A stretch of 64,000 nucleotides of DNA from Bacillota bacterium (GCA_023413135.1 JAEZQK010000035.1:48938-112937), one strand, 5' to 3'. Shown: positions 43,132 through 51,554, numbered from the stretch's first letter. The notes: generated by a model not told the origin, from the sequence alone. Made by a program: numbers and translations.

Positions 43132-43593
43132 TCACGATTTGGGCCAAAGGGGTTTTTCATAGCAGATGCTTTCCGAAAGCCCCACATAGGGCTCGAAATT
43201 CTCCCTGCGGCGGTAACCGATGCTTTCGTACAGCGATATGGCTTCCGGCTGATTCGGGCCGGTCTCCAGCACCGCATGGGTACATCCTTTTTCCAAAGCC
43301 CATGTTTCCAGCTCTGCCAACATGCGCTTGGAGATGCCACGGCCCCGGAAGGTGGGACTCATGAACACCCTTTTGATCTCCACGCCGTTTTCGTTATATG
43401 GCTTGAAAGAACCACAGCCAACGGGCTCACTCTCTTCCAAGGCGATAACGACGGCAGTGATTTTTGTCAGGTTGTTGAAGGGGGCATAGGAAGCGTTGCC
43501 ATCCTCATAACGGCCGGATAGGTCCTGGTCAAGCTGCGATACCAATGCAAGAAAGCGGGGATCATCCTTATGGGTGCGTTCCAAACGTATCAT
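43132..43593 (-). CDS. GNAT-family N-acetyltransferase
   Basis: A 153-residue acetyltransferase, the second of the region and different from the one at 41717. Motif A is VFMSPTFRGRGISKRMLAELE, motif B is GPNQPEAISLYESIGYRRRENF. AAGGAG lies 11 bases before ATG 43593. It is preceded by nadE (33-base gap) on the same strand, so may be transcribed with it, but no functional link is evident. Substrate unknown. Confidence 0.88.
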   Translation of the reverse strand: MIRLERTHKDDPRFLALVSQLDQDLSGRYEDGNASYAPFNNLTKITAVVIALEESEPVGCGSFKPYNENGVEIKRVFMSPTFRGRGISKRMLAELETWALEKGCTHAVLETGPNQPEAISLYESIGYRRRENFEPYVGLSESICYEKPLWPKS

Positions 43594-43626
43594 TTGTGTG
43601 CAATCTCCTTGGGTTTTTCCCTTAGT

Positions 43627-45531
43627 CTATTCCTTCGGCGTCCAATCCGCCCAGGCGGAACCTGTCATGTCGCTGGGCATGCGCCAGTCGCCCCTGGGCG
43701 AAAGGCTCACGCTGCCCACCTTGGGCCCGTCGGGCATGCAGCTTCGTTTGAACTGCTGGGTAAAAAACCGTCGCAAAAACAGCTTCAGCGCTTTTTGGAT
43801 GGCATCCTCCGCGTACACGCCGTTGAAAGCCTGTCGTGCAAAAGCGTAGAGGCGGTCCGGTGAGCTGCCGGAATCCATCATGTGGTACAGGAAGAAATCG
43901 TGCAGTGCGTAGTCTCCCAGGATCTCCTCCGTGCGCTGCTGAAGCTCGCCCTTGTCCACAGGCAAAAGCTCCGGAGAAATGGGGGTATCGATAATGTCCT
44001 CGCACACCTTCTGCACTTCGCCGCCGAACACGTTCTCCCCCAAATACCTTACCAGGGTGCGCACCAGCGTTTTGGGTATGGAGCAATTGACGTTGTACAT
44101 GCTCATATGGTCGCCGTTATAGGTTGAAAAGCCCAGGGCCGCTTCGCTCAAATCGCCGGTGCCCAGCACCAGCGCACCGATGCGGTTGGCATAGTCCATT
44201 AAAATCTGGGTGCGTTCCCTGGCCTGGCTGTTTTCATAGGCCACGTCGTGCACGCTTTCATCCTGCCCGATGTCCGAAAAGTGCTGGCGCACGGCAGGGG
44301 TGATATCCACTTCCCGGATGGTGCAGCCCAGGGCTTCCATCAAAAGCATGGCGTTTTTACGCGTGCGCTGGCCCGTGCCAAAGCCGGGCATGGTGATGGC
44401 GTGCAGGTTTTCGGGCGGCAGGCCCATTTCACGGAAAGCTCTTGCAGCCACCAGCAGCGCCAGTGCGCTATCCAGCCCGCCGGAGATGCCCACCACCAGC
44501 TTGCGAAGGTTGGCCGCACTTAAGCGGGTGAAAAGCGCGATGGTCTGGATGGAGGTAATCTCGTCGCACCTGCTGATCCGCTGGCTTTCCTCCGGCACGA
44601 AGGGCAATGGCGGGATGGGGCGCTTATACGGCGGCGCAAAGGAGGGCAATTCACAAAGGGGAACGGTGCGCATGACAGCGGCATCGCTGTCAAAAAAGCT
44701 GCCGGTGCGCTGGCGCTGGTAGCGAAGGCGCTGGATATCCACATCCGCGATGGCGCAGGAACCCTCCGGCTTGAAGCGGGAAGATTCCTTCAGCGTGCGC
44801 CCGTTTTCATACATGCCGCAGAACCCGGAGAATACAAGATCGGTGGTGGATTCGCCGTATCCCGCCCCAGCGTAAGCATAGCCGCAGAAGCAGCGGGCGC
44901 TTTGCTGGCGCAACAGTTCCCGGCGGTAATCATGCTTGGCGGCCAGCTCGTTGCTGGCGCTGGGATTGAAAATGATTTCCGCACCGGCCGGGGCATAGGC
45001 GCTGGAAGGGGGATTGGGCCCCCATAAATCCTCGCAGATCTCTATGGCGAAGCGGAATTCCTCCGCCTCGAACAGCAGATTCAGGCCAAAGGGAATCGTT
45101 TCGCCATAGAGTATAATGTTTTCCGGCGCATACCGCCCGCTTTTGAACCAGCGGGTCTCGTAAAACTCGCCTCCGTTGGGCAGGTAGCGCTTGGCCGCCA
45201 CGCCCCGTACCTTCCCGTTTTGCAAAACGGCGGCGCAGTTGTAAAGCCGCCCTTGATTGGAAAGGGGCAGCCCCACGATCACAGCCATGGGTCCGGTTTT
45301 TGCAGCCACTTCAAATAAGGCGGCAATGGCCTCCCGCTGCAACGTTTCATTCAGCAGCAGATCGCCGCAGGTATAGCCGGTTATGCATAATTCGGGAAAC
45401 ACCGCCGCCTGGACCTGCTCTTCGTTTAGCCTTGGCAGCCAGGCGATGATTTCCCCGGCATTTTTTTGACAGTCTCCCAAATGAACCTTCGGAGATACGG
45501 CGGCAATGCGCGCCATGTGCAAGCTCTTCAT
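43627..45531 (-). CDS. nadE: glutamine-dependent NAD+ synthetase
   Basis: A 634-residue two-domain enzyme, the usual size of glutamine-hydrolysing NadE. Residues about 5-270 form the nitrilase-type glutaminase with Glu in FPELCITGYT, Lys in VAAKRYLP and the nucleophile Cys in EICEDLWGP. Residues about 310-630 form the synthetase with the ATP loop VVGISGGLDSALAL. It makes NAD+ from deamido-NAD+, ATP and glutamine-derived ammonia as the last step of NAD synthesis. Start 45531 follows AAGGTG. A strong hairpin lies in its 5' region at 45609-45646. Confidence 0.96.
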   Translation of the reverse strand: MKSLHMARIAAVSPKVHLGDCQKNAGEIIAWLPRLNEEQVQAAVFPELCITGYTCGDLLLNETLQREAIAALFEVAAKTGPMAVIVGLPLSNQGRLYNCAAVLQNGKVRGVAAKRYLPNGGEFYETRWFKSGRYAPENIILYGETIPFGLNLLFEAEEFRFAIEICEDLWGPNPPSSAYAPAGAEIIFNPSASNELAAKHDYRRELLRQQSARCFCGYAYAGAGYGESTTDLVFSGFCGMYENGRTLKESSRFKPEGSCAIADVDIQRLRYQRQRTGSFFDSDAAVMRTVPLCELPSFAPPYKRPIPPLPFVPEESQRISRCDEITSIQTIALFTRLSAANLRKLVVGISGGLDSALALLVAARAFREMGLPPENLHAITMPGFGTGQRTRKNAMLLMEALGCTIREVDITPAVRQHFSDIGQDESVHDVAYENSQARERTQILMDYANRIGALVLGTGDLSEAALGFSTYNGDHMSMYNVNCSIPKTLVRTLVRYLGENVFGGEVQKVCEDIIDTPISPELLPVDKGELQQRTEEILGDYALHDFFLYHMMDSGSSPDRLYAFARQAFNGVYAEDAIQKALKLFLRRFFTQQFKRSCMPDGPKVGSVSLSPRGDWRMPSDMTGSAWADWTPKE

Positions 45532-45608
45532 CGTTTCTACACCTTGCCTTCAGGGACATGCTACCATAAACCGGGAGCGGATACAAGGGGAGGGGTTATG
45601 GAAAGAAA

Positions 45609-45664
45609 GCGGGGAAGGGCCTTTTTGAAAAAATGCCCTTCCCCGCACCCCATCCCCAAAAACT
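45609..45664. repeat. G/C-run hairpin repeat, copy A (upstream of nadE)
   Basis: A perfect 12-bp stem (45609-45620 with 45635-45646) around a T-rich/A-rich loop CTTTTTGAAAAAAT, followed by ACCCCATCCCCAAAAAC. A second element with the same loop core and the same CATCCCCAAAAC tail occurs at 51477-51546 after pheA. Confidence 0.65.
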
Positions 45665-45712
45665 TCTATAGGTTTTAAGAGGACAGAGGTTCAAATCCTC
45701 TCATCCAGACCA
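45665..45712 (+). other. tRNA 3'-end fragment (possible attachment-site remnant)
   Basis: The sequence contains a full T-arm (AGAGG, loop TTCAAAT, CCTCT at 45685-45701), a 7-base acceptor strand CATCCAG, discriminator A and encoded CCA (45710-45712), followed by an intrinsic terminator. No matching 5' half (expected to begin CTGGATG) or anticodon arm is found upstream. This is what integration at a tRNA 3' end leaves behind. tRNA identity cannot be told. Confidence 0.65.
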
Positions 45713-45718
45713 TAAAAA

Positions 45719-45750
45719 AGCTCGGAGAATAAAGCATCTCCGGGCTTTTC
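45719..45750 (+). terminator. terminator of the tRNA fragment
   Basis: AGCTCGGAGA (45719-45728) pairs with TCTCCGGGCT (45737-45746) with one G-T pair, then TTTT. It is the typical downstream terminator of a tRNA gene. Confidence 0.75.
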
Positions 45751-45758
45751 CTTTTCGC

Positions 45759-45782
45759 AAATAACCCGCCAAATAACCCACC
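45759..45782 (+). repeat. 12-bp direct repeat next to the tRNA fragment
   Basis: AAATAACCCGCC followed at once by AAATAACCCACC. Short direct repeats of this kind flank integrase target sites; no integrase is encoded here. Confidence 0.45.
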
Positions 45783-45825
45783 TGCATTTATGCGGATGCG
45801 GGTGCCATTTACACCACCGCATAAA

Positions 45826-46008
45826 TCAGCCCTTTTTCAGCTCCCGCCGCTTCTGCCTGTACAGCAACTGCTGCAGTTTGTCTATGCTGCCGATAATTTT
45901 TTCTGCAAGTTCCGTATTCGGGCAGGATCTACGTTTGACATGGCCTGCGATAGTTTTGCTTCTGCTTGTTCCTTTTTTCTTCTGGGCATCCTGGATACGC
46001 CTCTCCAT
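45826..46008 (-). CDS. small basic hypothetical protein
   Basis: A 60-residue, Lys/Arg-rich, helical protein starting at ATG 46008 with a strong GGAGGAG upstream, which is why I accept it as a gene. It opens MERRIQDAQKKKGTSRSK and ends LLYRQKRRELKKG. No family is recognised; it resembles small DNA-binding or mobilisation-type proteins of mobile elements only in composition. It lies beside the tRNA fragment and downstream of the 531-residue mosaic protein. Confidence 0.45.
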   Translation of the reverse strand: MERRIQDAQKKKGTSRSKTIAGHVKRRSCPNTELAEKIIGSIDKLQQLLYRQKRRELKKG

Positions 46009-46103
46009 GGCCACTCCTCCAATATGCTATTTTCTGTATAAGCTATAAACAATAAAGCACCAAGGATAGCGACTATCAAATGGATTTTATTGGTTTTTTC
46101 TCC

Positions 46104-47699
46104 CTACTGCTCAACATAAACAGACATCTTAACAACATAAGAATTCTCTATTGTCACATCCATGTGGTATTTATTTTCAACGAATTTAATCACCCCATTG
46201 CCTGCACTGCCCTCGTTCTTTATGTAGCCATAAGGAGACGCGAGTTTTTCTCTTTCGTTTGTATACCATATATAATCATTTGTCCCGCCATGATCTAACA
46301 CGCTATAATTCTTCTGACTAAACGCGGAAAGCACATCGGATATATGCATGCCAATTGAGATCCCGCGCGGCCCCGCAGTGCCTAAACCAAAAAACTCTAT
46401 TCGTACAACCTCCCCGTCGGCACGATTAAGGTGGAACCAATACTTATCATATTTTATGATGACCTTGGTAGTGTCATCTCTAAGGGGCGTCCCAAACTGA
46501 TTTATAACGTCTTGCTTAGTTGAGATATTGAACCTTATTCCGCTAATTATAGTATCGCTGCTTCCAAAATACCCGCCATAGGATGAGATGCGACCTGGCA
46601 CCTTAATCGCATCGGGATCAACTGGGGCAAGATAGCCCGCATAAATATATCCTTTCCCTTTCGAGCTATCAACATAATAAAAACCGTAACCATCAGAATG
46701 CTGATAACTAACGGTATTGTTTTTATCGATTTTTTTATAGCCATCCGTATCATAGGCATCAGCCGTCGATCGCAAAGTGACAAAACTATCGCAATTCACA
46801 ACCCTAAACTTGTCGCCAGCCCTGGGCGGATCAAAGTAAGGCGAGGTCGGCGGTGGAATGGGAACTGGCGTTACCGGCGAAGGCTTAGGCGGAGGCGGAG
46901 TTGTAGGGGGAGGGGGGGGAAGAGTTGTCTGCCTTGGTGTAGGTGTCGATGTAGGGGTTGTTTTTTGTTCCGACAGCACTGGCGAATTCGGAAATTTTCC
47001 CGGGGAATTCAAGTATATATTCGTTTCCTCGTCAGTAAGCCATCGAAGTTGGTCGGCACGGACGTATCCCCACTTAGTGTCATGTTGCACGATGTGCCAA
47101 GTCAAACCGTGCATATACTCCTGACCGGTAACATGCACCACAACATCCTTGGTTAGCATGCTAACCAATATGCTGCTTGGATCGGCTGCTCCGCGCATGG
47201 CTACGCCATCGTCCGGGGCAAAGGCATAGCCATTTCTTTGTGGTGGCGGAACGAATGGAGTCGGTGTAGGTGATGGAGTCGGAGATGGTGTAATTATTAT
47301 ATACTCTTCTGTTACTAATTTACTCTTACATCCAAAATAATCAATCGCTTGAGCTCTAATAGTAGCCGATCGATTCACGATAATGGGATTCTTATATACA
47401 ATATAGGGATCTTCATATTCGTTCCCAGCATATAGTATTTTTGTATTATCTGGCGAAACAATATGAACAGTTACCGGACTGGCGCTTATCGTTTTTGGGG
47501 GAGAAAAGTACGGCTCCTGTGGAATTGCGCCAAAACCTACAGCTAACGATGCTAATATGCTTAACACAGTAGCGATTGTAGACGCTTTTTCATGCTTTTC
47601 CTTTTTCTTCTGAGATAAGCGCTTTTCCACAAAGGCCCATATAAGGTAGATAATACAAACCACACATATCGCAAGCGTAATGTACTTAGTCTTACTCAT
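46104..47699 (-). CDS. mosaic membrane/surface protein with SH3-like domains and Pro-rich linkers
   Basis: A 531-residue protein: two hydrophobic segments (about 5-24 and 43-60), a CHB_HEX_C-like beta domain (about 75-130: VTVHIVSPDN, PIIVNRSATIRAQAID), a Ser/Thr/Pro linker, an SH3-like domain (about 155-225: AMRGAADPSS, WHIVQHDTKWGYVRADQL), a second Pro-rich linker with PPPPP runs (about 240-290), another SH3-like domain (FVTLRSTADAYDTDGYKKIDKNNTV) and a C-terminal SmpA-like repeat pair (DVINQFGTPL; GISIGMHISDVLSAF). The DNA is clearly more AT-rich than its neighbours. Likely surface-exposed; function unknown. Confidence 0.7.
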   Translation of the reverse strand: MSKTKYITLAICVVCIIYLIWAFVEKRLSQKKKEKHEKASTIATVLSILASLAVGFGAIPQEPYFSPPKTISASPVTVHIVSPDNTKILYAGNEYEDPYIVYKNPIIVNRSATIRAQAIDYFGCKSKLVTEEYIIITPSPTPSPTPTPFVPPPQRNGYAFAPDDGVAMRGAADPSSILVSMLTKDVVVHVTGQEYMHGLTWHIVQHDTKWGYVRADQLRWLTDEETNIYLNSPGKFPNSPVLSEQKTTPTSTPTPRQTTLPPPPPTTPPPPKPSPVTPVPIPPPTSPYFDPPRAGDKFRVVNCDSFVTLRSTADAYDTDGYKKIDKNNTVSYQHSDGYGFYYVDSSKGKGYIYAGYLAPVDPDAIKVPGRISSYGGYFGSSDTIISGIRFNISTKQDVINQFGTPLRDDTTKVIIKYDKYWFHLNRADGEVVRIEFFGLGTAGPRGISIGMHISDVLSAFSQKNYSVLDHGGTNDYIWYTNEREKLASPYGYIKNEGSAGNGVIKFVENKYHMDVTIENSYVVKMSVYVEQ

Positions 47700-48636
47700 T
47701 TATCTGTCACCGCCCATGCTTAATCTTACCATCACTTCCCATTATTGTAAATATTCACAGCTACACTTTTGCGCTTAGAAGTGCAGAAGTGAAGCTATCA
47801 AAAGCTCCCCGCCATACATATTCGCACAACGGGGGCTCAGTTGACGTTTTGCCTGCTTTTCTATAAACAGTTGACAGTGATGCTTGTAAACTATAATACA
47901 CTTTAGGGGCAAATCTGTAAACTATAAACTCCCGGCATCGCTGCTAGGGGAAAGGAGGAAGGCGCAGTGATAGTATACACAGGGTGGGTGGGATGTATGC
48001 ATGGTGAAAAGAAAAGCCCTGGCGGCGGTACACGGTGCGTTGAGCTTTTTTTGCGAGCAAATTTTTTTCAACGCTCTCATTCCTGTTATTGCATGGTATT
48101 TCCGGCTTCCTTGATGGTAGAATAGAAGCGAAGAAGAAATAATTGATGAATATACTGAAAAACTCAGTTTTTTTCGAATAACTCTTGACTTATATGTGAA
48201 AGCGAATAGAAATATAAAACTGTGTTGAGTTATCAGGGAAATTATGCTAACATTTATATGTTTATATATGACGTTCTTTTTAGGCCTATTAGTAAAAGCA
48301 ATATTATAAAGCACGTTCAGAATATTTGATGGTAGCTATATTAATGAAAATATGTGGCTCGCTCCATTATCAGTACACTCTTTTGTTCACAGTTTGCAAT
48401 AATGAAAAAACAATAGACTGCTATTTAGTATTAATAATCTATCATGGAACGATGTGTGGGAAAAATTATGTTAAACTCCTTTTTGCTATTTCATCCGACA
48501 ACTAATGCTTTATCCCACCTTAAAGATATTTTCCATTGCCCCTTGTATACATCTGATTCTATTGTCTTAATGCATCAAAAAAAGTGTTGCTTTGCTACCA
48601 CTCTCCGTCCCCGAAAAGTTTCCATAGATAATTCCC
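47700..48636. other. 937-base AT-rich region without a convincing gene
   Basis: Open frames here (for example minus 47922-48314 and plus 48444-48662) lack ribosome sites and read like translated AT-rich spacer. The most structured part is the 30-bp tandem promoter-like motif at 47841-47928. Composition continues that of the mosaic-protein gene, suggesting one acquired segment. Confidence 0.5.
47841..47928 (+). promoter_or_regulatory. tandem promoter-like motif, 30-bp period
   Basis: TTGACG (47841) with TATAAA (47862) and TTGACA (47871) with TATAAT (47892) are exact 30-base repeats of a -35/-10 pair, each with a short 15-base spacer. A third TATAAA falls at 47923 without a -35. No gene with a ribosome site follows on the plus strand. 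Confidence 0.35.
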
Positions 48637-49476
48637 CTACGAATCCAACTTCTCCCGCCTAGCGGTGGAGGTTTCAAATAGCCGAATGAGCGCATCCTTG
48701 TCCTCCCGGCGGAGCGCATCTTCGATCAAACCAAGCTGGGCGGAAAAATCGCCGATGGCTTCCAGTAGAAAATCCTTGTTGGATAAAAACAGCTCGCTCC
48801 ACAAAGCGCCGTTGATCCTGGCGATGCGGGTCAGGTCCCGGTAGCTGTCGCCGATAAACTGCCCCGTTTCCCGGCCCTCCCGGTCGCTGTTGATGAGTGC
48901 CACCGCCATCGCGTGGGGAAGCTGGGAGGTATGGGCAATGAGCATGTCGTGGGTTGCCGGGGATATGCGCCGCACGCGCTTGAAGCCCAGATCCATCGCC
49001 ATTGACTCCACCAGGCGCAGGCTTTCCTCCTTGTTGTGGGGAAGAGGTGTTATCAGATAGTTGGCTCCCTTGAATACCGCATCGGAGGCAAAGTCAAAGC
49101 CCATCTTCTCCCGCCCGGCCATGGGGTGCCCCGGCACGAAATCGACGCCTTCAGGCAGAAGGCTTTCCAGTTGGTTCACCAGCGCGCTTTTAACGCCCGT
49201 GGCATCGGTGATGACAGATCCCTGCTTGAAGTCACTCTTATGGGCACCTAAAAAGCCCGGCACGCTGTGGGGGTAGATGCAAAGGATGGTCAAATCCGCC
49301 TTTTGCAATAGCGTTGCGCCATCCCTGTCGCCTTCCAGAATATAGCCCTGCTCCCTGGCCTTTAATAGCGTCTGCTCATTCGTATCGATGCCGTACACCG
49401 CGTCATAACCGGCTTTTTTCAGCCCCATGGCAAAGGAGCCGCCGATGACGCCCAGACCCACGATTACTATGTTCAT
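48637..49476 (-). CDS. tyrA: prephenate dehydrogenase
   Basis: A 279-residue TyrA. The NAD-binding start is IVIVGLGVIGGSFAMGLKKAGY; catalytic and substrate motifs are VPGHPMAGREKMGF (His) and HTSQLPHAMAVAL, with IGDSYRDLTRIA near the end. No ACT or chorismate mutase domain is attached. It oxidises prephenate to 4-hydroxyphenylpyruvate on the way to tyrosine. Its ATG overlaps the aroQ stop by four bases (49473-49476), so it is coupled to the dehydratase gene. Confidence 0.95.
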   Translation of the reverse strand: MNIVIVGLGVIGGSFAMGLKKAGYDAVYGIDTNEQTLLKAREQGYILEGDRDGATLLQKADLTILCIYPHSVPGFLGAHKSDFKQGSVITDATGVKSALVNQLESLLPEGVDFVPGHPMAGREKMGFDFASDAVFKGANYLITPLPHNKEESLRLVESMAMDLGFKRVRRISPATHDMLIAHTSQLPHAMAVALINSDREGRETGQFIGDSYRDLTRIARINGALWSELFLSNKDFLLEAIGDFSAQLGLIEDALRREDKDALIRLFETSTARREKLDS

Positions 49477-49919
49477 GCGCGGCGCTCCTTCATGTGATGC
49501 ACAAGCGCCTCCATGGCCAGAACGTAGCCCTGGGGGCCGAAGCCGCAGATCTGCCCCAGACAGGCGGGGGCGATTACGGAGGTATGGCGGAATTCCTCCC
49601 GGGCATGAATGTTGGATAGATGCACCTCCACCGCAGGCAGCGCGGCTGCTTTTAATGCATCGTGCAGCGCGTAACTGTAGTGTGTATAAGCCCCGGCGTT
49701 TATAATGATGCCGTCATACTTTTTCAAAAACGCCTCATGCACCCAGTCTATGAGAAGCCCCTCATGGTTGCTTTGGCGGATATCCAAGCCGATATCCCGC
49801 TTCTCCGCCTCCTTTTGAAGCTGGGTACAAATGGCCTCATAGCTTTTCGTGCCGTACACATCGGGCTCCCGAAGCCCCGTAAGGTTCAGGTTGGGACCGT
49901 TGAGCAAAAGGATGCGCAT
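49473..49919 (-). CDS. aroQ: type II 3-dehydroquinate dehydratase
   Basis: A 148-residue enzyme of standard type II length. Motifs NGPNLNLTGLREPDVYG (with the catalytic Tyr), QSNHEGLLIDWVH, INAGAYTHYSYALHDAL and EVHLSNIHAREEFRHTSV (His) are all present. It forms dodecamers that convert 3-dehydroquinate to 3-dehydroshikimate. AAGGAGG precedes ATG 49919. It follows aroE after a 357-base gap holding a palindromic repeat, and overlaps tyrA. Confidence 0.97.
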   Translation of the reverse strand: MRILLLNGPNLNLTGLREPDVYGTKSYEAICTQLQKEAEKRDIGLDIRQSNHEGLLIDWVHEAFLKKYDGIIINAGAYTHYSYALHDALKAAALPAVEVHLSNIHAREEFRHTSVIAPACLGQICGFGPQGYVLAMEALVHHMKERRA

Positions 49920-50276
49920 GATTTTACCTCCTTAGCGGGATATTGGACTTTCAACTATAGAAGCTATGGAATGTAGGCAATTATAAAGTGCGCACCTGTT
50001 TCATCCCAGCTACTAGGCCTAAGCGTACGATTGATAATCAATCTACGAAGCCGTATGCTGTTGACTTCTCTGCCTGGGATTGTGATTGCTTAGTAAACCC
50101 ATTCATCTTCGCCTGAATGCCGTAGGGGCGATTTGTAATCGCCCGCATGTTGCGGCCCGGATATGCCACTTGGCGGGCGATTACAAATCGCCCCTACGGT
50201 GTTGTTTGTTTATTGGCTTTTCTGCTGGAGGTCGTGATTGCTTGGCAAATCCATATGAATTTCGTTACTTCTGTAG
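49920..50276. other. 357-base gap between aroE and aroQ carrying a palindromic insertion
   Basis: Contains a perfect 27-bp inverted repeat (50120-50146 with 50173-50199) flanked by a ~50-bp imperfect direct repeat (50061-50110 and 50213-50263, both with TGATTGCTT and CCAT). No gene is seen. The direct repeat could be the scar of the event that placed the palindrome inside the aro cluster. Confidence 0.6.
50120..50199. repeat. perfect 27-bp inverted repeat (GTAGGGGCGATT family)
   Basis: Left arm 50120-50146 begins CCGTAGGGGCGATTTG, right arm 50173-50199 is its exact complement, 26-base loop. Degenerate relatives occur at 42921-42949 and, with a G-rich variant arm, at 51190-51213 and 63938-64000. 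Confidence 0.85.
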
Positions 50277-51089
50277 TCACCCCGCCAGCCTATCGTACAG
50301 TTCCCGATAGATGGTGTTTGTGATATCCTGCGGGATGCTTTTCTCCCAGAAAATTTCCTCCGCCCGCACCGCCTGGGCCACTAGCATGTACAGGCCGTTG
50401 CAGCGGGGTTTATTGAAGCTTCGTGCCATGGATAAAAGCCGCGTCTCCCAGGGATTGTAGATTGTATCCACCACGGCGTCAAACCGGGCGACGATACTTT
50501 CCGGCACGGGGGAAGCGTCCCCATGGGGCCACATGCCCACCGGCGTGGCGTTTAGCAAAAGCCCGCCGGAGATGTGTTCCAGATCCTCGTAGCCGATGTA
50601 ACAGGTATTCGGCAAAGGAGATGTTTTCCCCTCCGGGCTGCGGCTGGCCACATACAGCTTCGCCGCTCCCAGCTCGTGAAGCGCCTGCAGCGCCGCCTTG
50701 GCCGCCCCGCCGCTGCCCAGCACCACCGCCGCCAAACCGGCAGGGTCCATATGATGGAAGGCAAACATTTCTTTCAGCCCGTATACGTCGGTATTGTAGC
50801 CGACAAGCCTCCCGTTTACGTTTTTGACTGTGTTCACGGCTAAAAGCGCGCGGGCGGAAGCGTCTATCTCATCCAATTGGGGCAGGATCATCTCTTTGTA
50901 AGGGATGGTTACATTGATCCCCCTGAAGGACAAAAGCCGGAGGGCCTGCCCCACTTCATGAAGGCGGTCCCTGGGAATCTCCATCAGCTTATAGGCGGCG
51001 GGGAGGGACAAAAGCTCAAACAGCCTGGTATGGATGACATCCGACAGGCTGTGCCCCAGCTTTTCCCCGATAAGTCCAAAGAATTCCAA
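50277..51089 (-). CDS. aroE: shikimate dehydrogenase
   Basis: A 270-residue AroE. Substrate-binding motifs are GEKLGHSLSDVIH, INVTIPYKE (Lys) and YNTDVYGLKEMF; the NADP loop is VVLGSGGAAKAAL with ASR after it; NATPVGMWPHGD and CNGLYMLVAQA complete the pattern. It reduces 3-dehydroshikimate to shikimate. The start is TTG 51089, with GGAGGGA seven bases upstream. It lies 465 bases after pheA, separated by a terminator-like hairpin and a MITE, so it may have its own promoter. Confidence 0.95.
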   Translation of the reverse strand: MEFFGLIGEKLGHSLSDVIHTRLFELLSLPAAYKLMEIPRDRLHEVGQALRLLSFRGINVTIPYKEMILPQLDEIDASARALLAVNTVKNVNGRLVGYNTDVYGLKEMFAFHHMDPAGLAAVVLGSGGAAKAALQALHELGAAKLYVASRSPEGKTSPLPNTCYIGYEDLEHISGGLLLNATPVGMWPHGDASPVPESIVARFDAVVDTIYNPWETRLLSMARSFNKPRCNGLYMLVAQAVRAEEIFWEKSIPQDITNTIYRELYDRLAG

Positions 51090-51299
51090 CTTAATCCCTC
51101 CATGAGATCTACAGGAGTAATACTACCAAAACCTTAATACATCGTTATTTCATCTTTGTGATACGAAGCATGATATAAGCAAATAACAGGCGTAGGGCGG
51201 GGGCTTGCTCCCGTTTATAATGCATACATAGCGCCGCTCCTCACGACGAACGCTCGCCTCCACCCCAAGGGATGAAAATGTGAGCATGGTGCGCATTTT

Positions 51300-51423
51300 A
51301 GCCTTCCCCTTGAGGGGAAGGTGGCGCGCAGCGCCGGATGAGGTGTTTAGCGCGGCTATCCATTCGTCCATTCCCACCTCATCAGTCGACTTCGTCGACA
51401 GCTTCCCCTCAAGGGGAAGCCTT
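51300..51423 (-). repeat. palindromic MITE/REP-like element, copy 2
   Basis: Inverted relative to the copy at 1391-1512. Shared parts are the CTTCCCCT/AGGGGAAG end hairpins, GATGAGGTG/CACCTCATC arms, GTCGAC-ttc-GTCGAC and the GGCGCGCAGCGCC hairpin. The ~25-base centre differs entirely between copies. Confidence 0.8.
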
Positions 51424-51476
51424 TGTACGCTCCACCCGCATCTTATTTTCAGGGCAGTATAAACCTGTTTTTAATT

Positions 51477-51546
51477 GTTTTTCGGGGTGGGGTACGGGGA
51501 GGGGGATTTTTTCAAAAAGCCTCCTCCCCGCTAACATCCCCAAAAC
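51477..51546. repeat. G/C-run hairpin repeat, copy B (after pheA)
   Basis: GGGGAGGGGG pairs imperfectly with CCTCCTCCCC around a TTTTTTCAAAAAG loop, with outer arms GTTTTTCGGGG / CCCCAAAAC. It starts nine bases after the pheA stop in the direction of transcription and can act as its terminator. The loop core and tail match the element at 45609-45664. Confidence 0.65.
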
Positions 51547-51554
51547 GTTCCCTT

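Larger units (their letters stand above)
51090..51554. other. 465-base gap between pheA and aroE filled with repeats
   Basis: Holds three repeat types: a short GCGTAGGGCGGGGGC element (51190-51213), the MITE-like palindrome copy 2 (51300-51423) and the G/C-run hairpin copy B (51477-51546). No gene is seen. It splits the aromatic cluster into two transcription segments. Confidence 0.6.

Noticed and set aside
42952..43162. Plus-strand frame beginning MDFFQYLLLRYEE
   Set aside because: It has no ribosome site, starts at a degenerate palindromic repeat and overlaps the end of the acetyltransferase gene on the other strand.
45709..45790. Integrase or prophage genes expected beside the tRNA fragment
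   Set aside because: No recombinase, phage structural or replication gene was found on either side, so no mobile element is annotated.
47922..48314. Minus-strand frame of 130 codons in the AT-rich region
   Set aside because: No ribosome site, no recognisable domain, and residue composition typical of translated AT-rich spacer.
48444..48662. Plus-strand frame of 72 codons before tyrA
   Set aside because: No ribosome site, and it overlaps the 3' end of tyrA.
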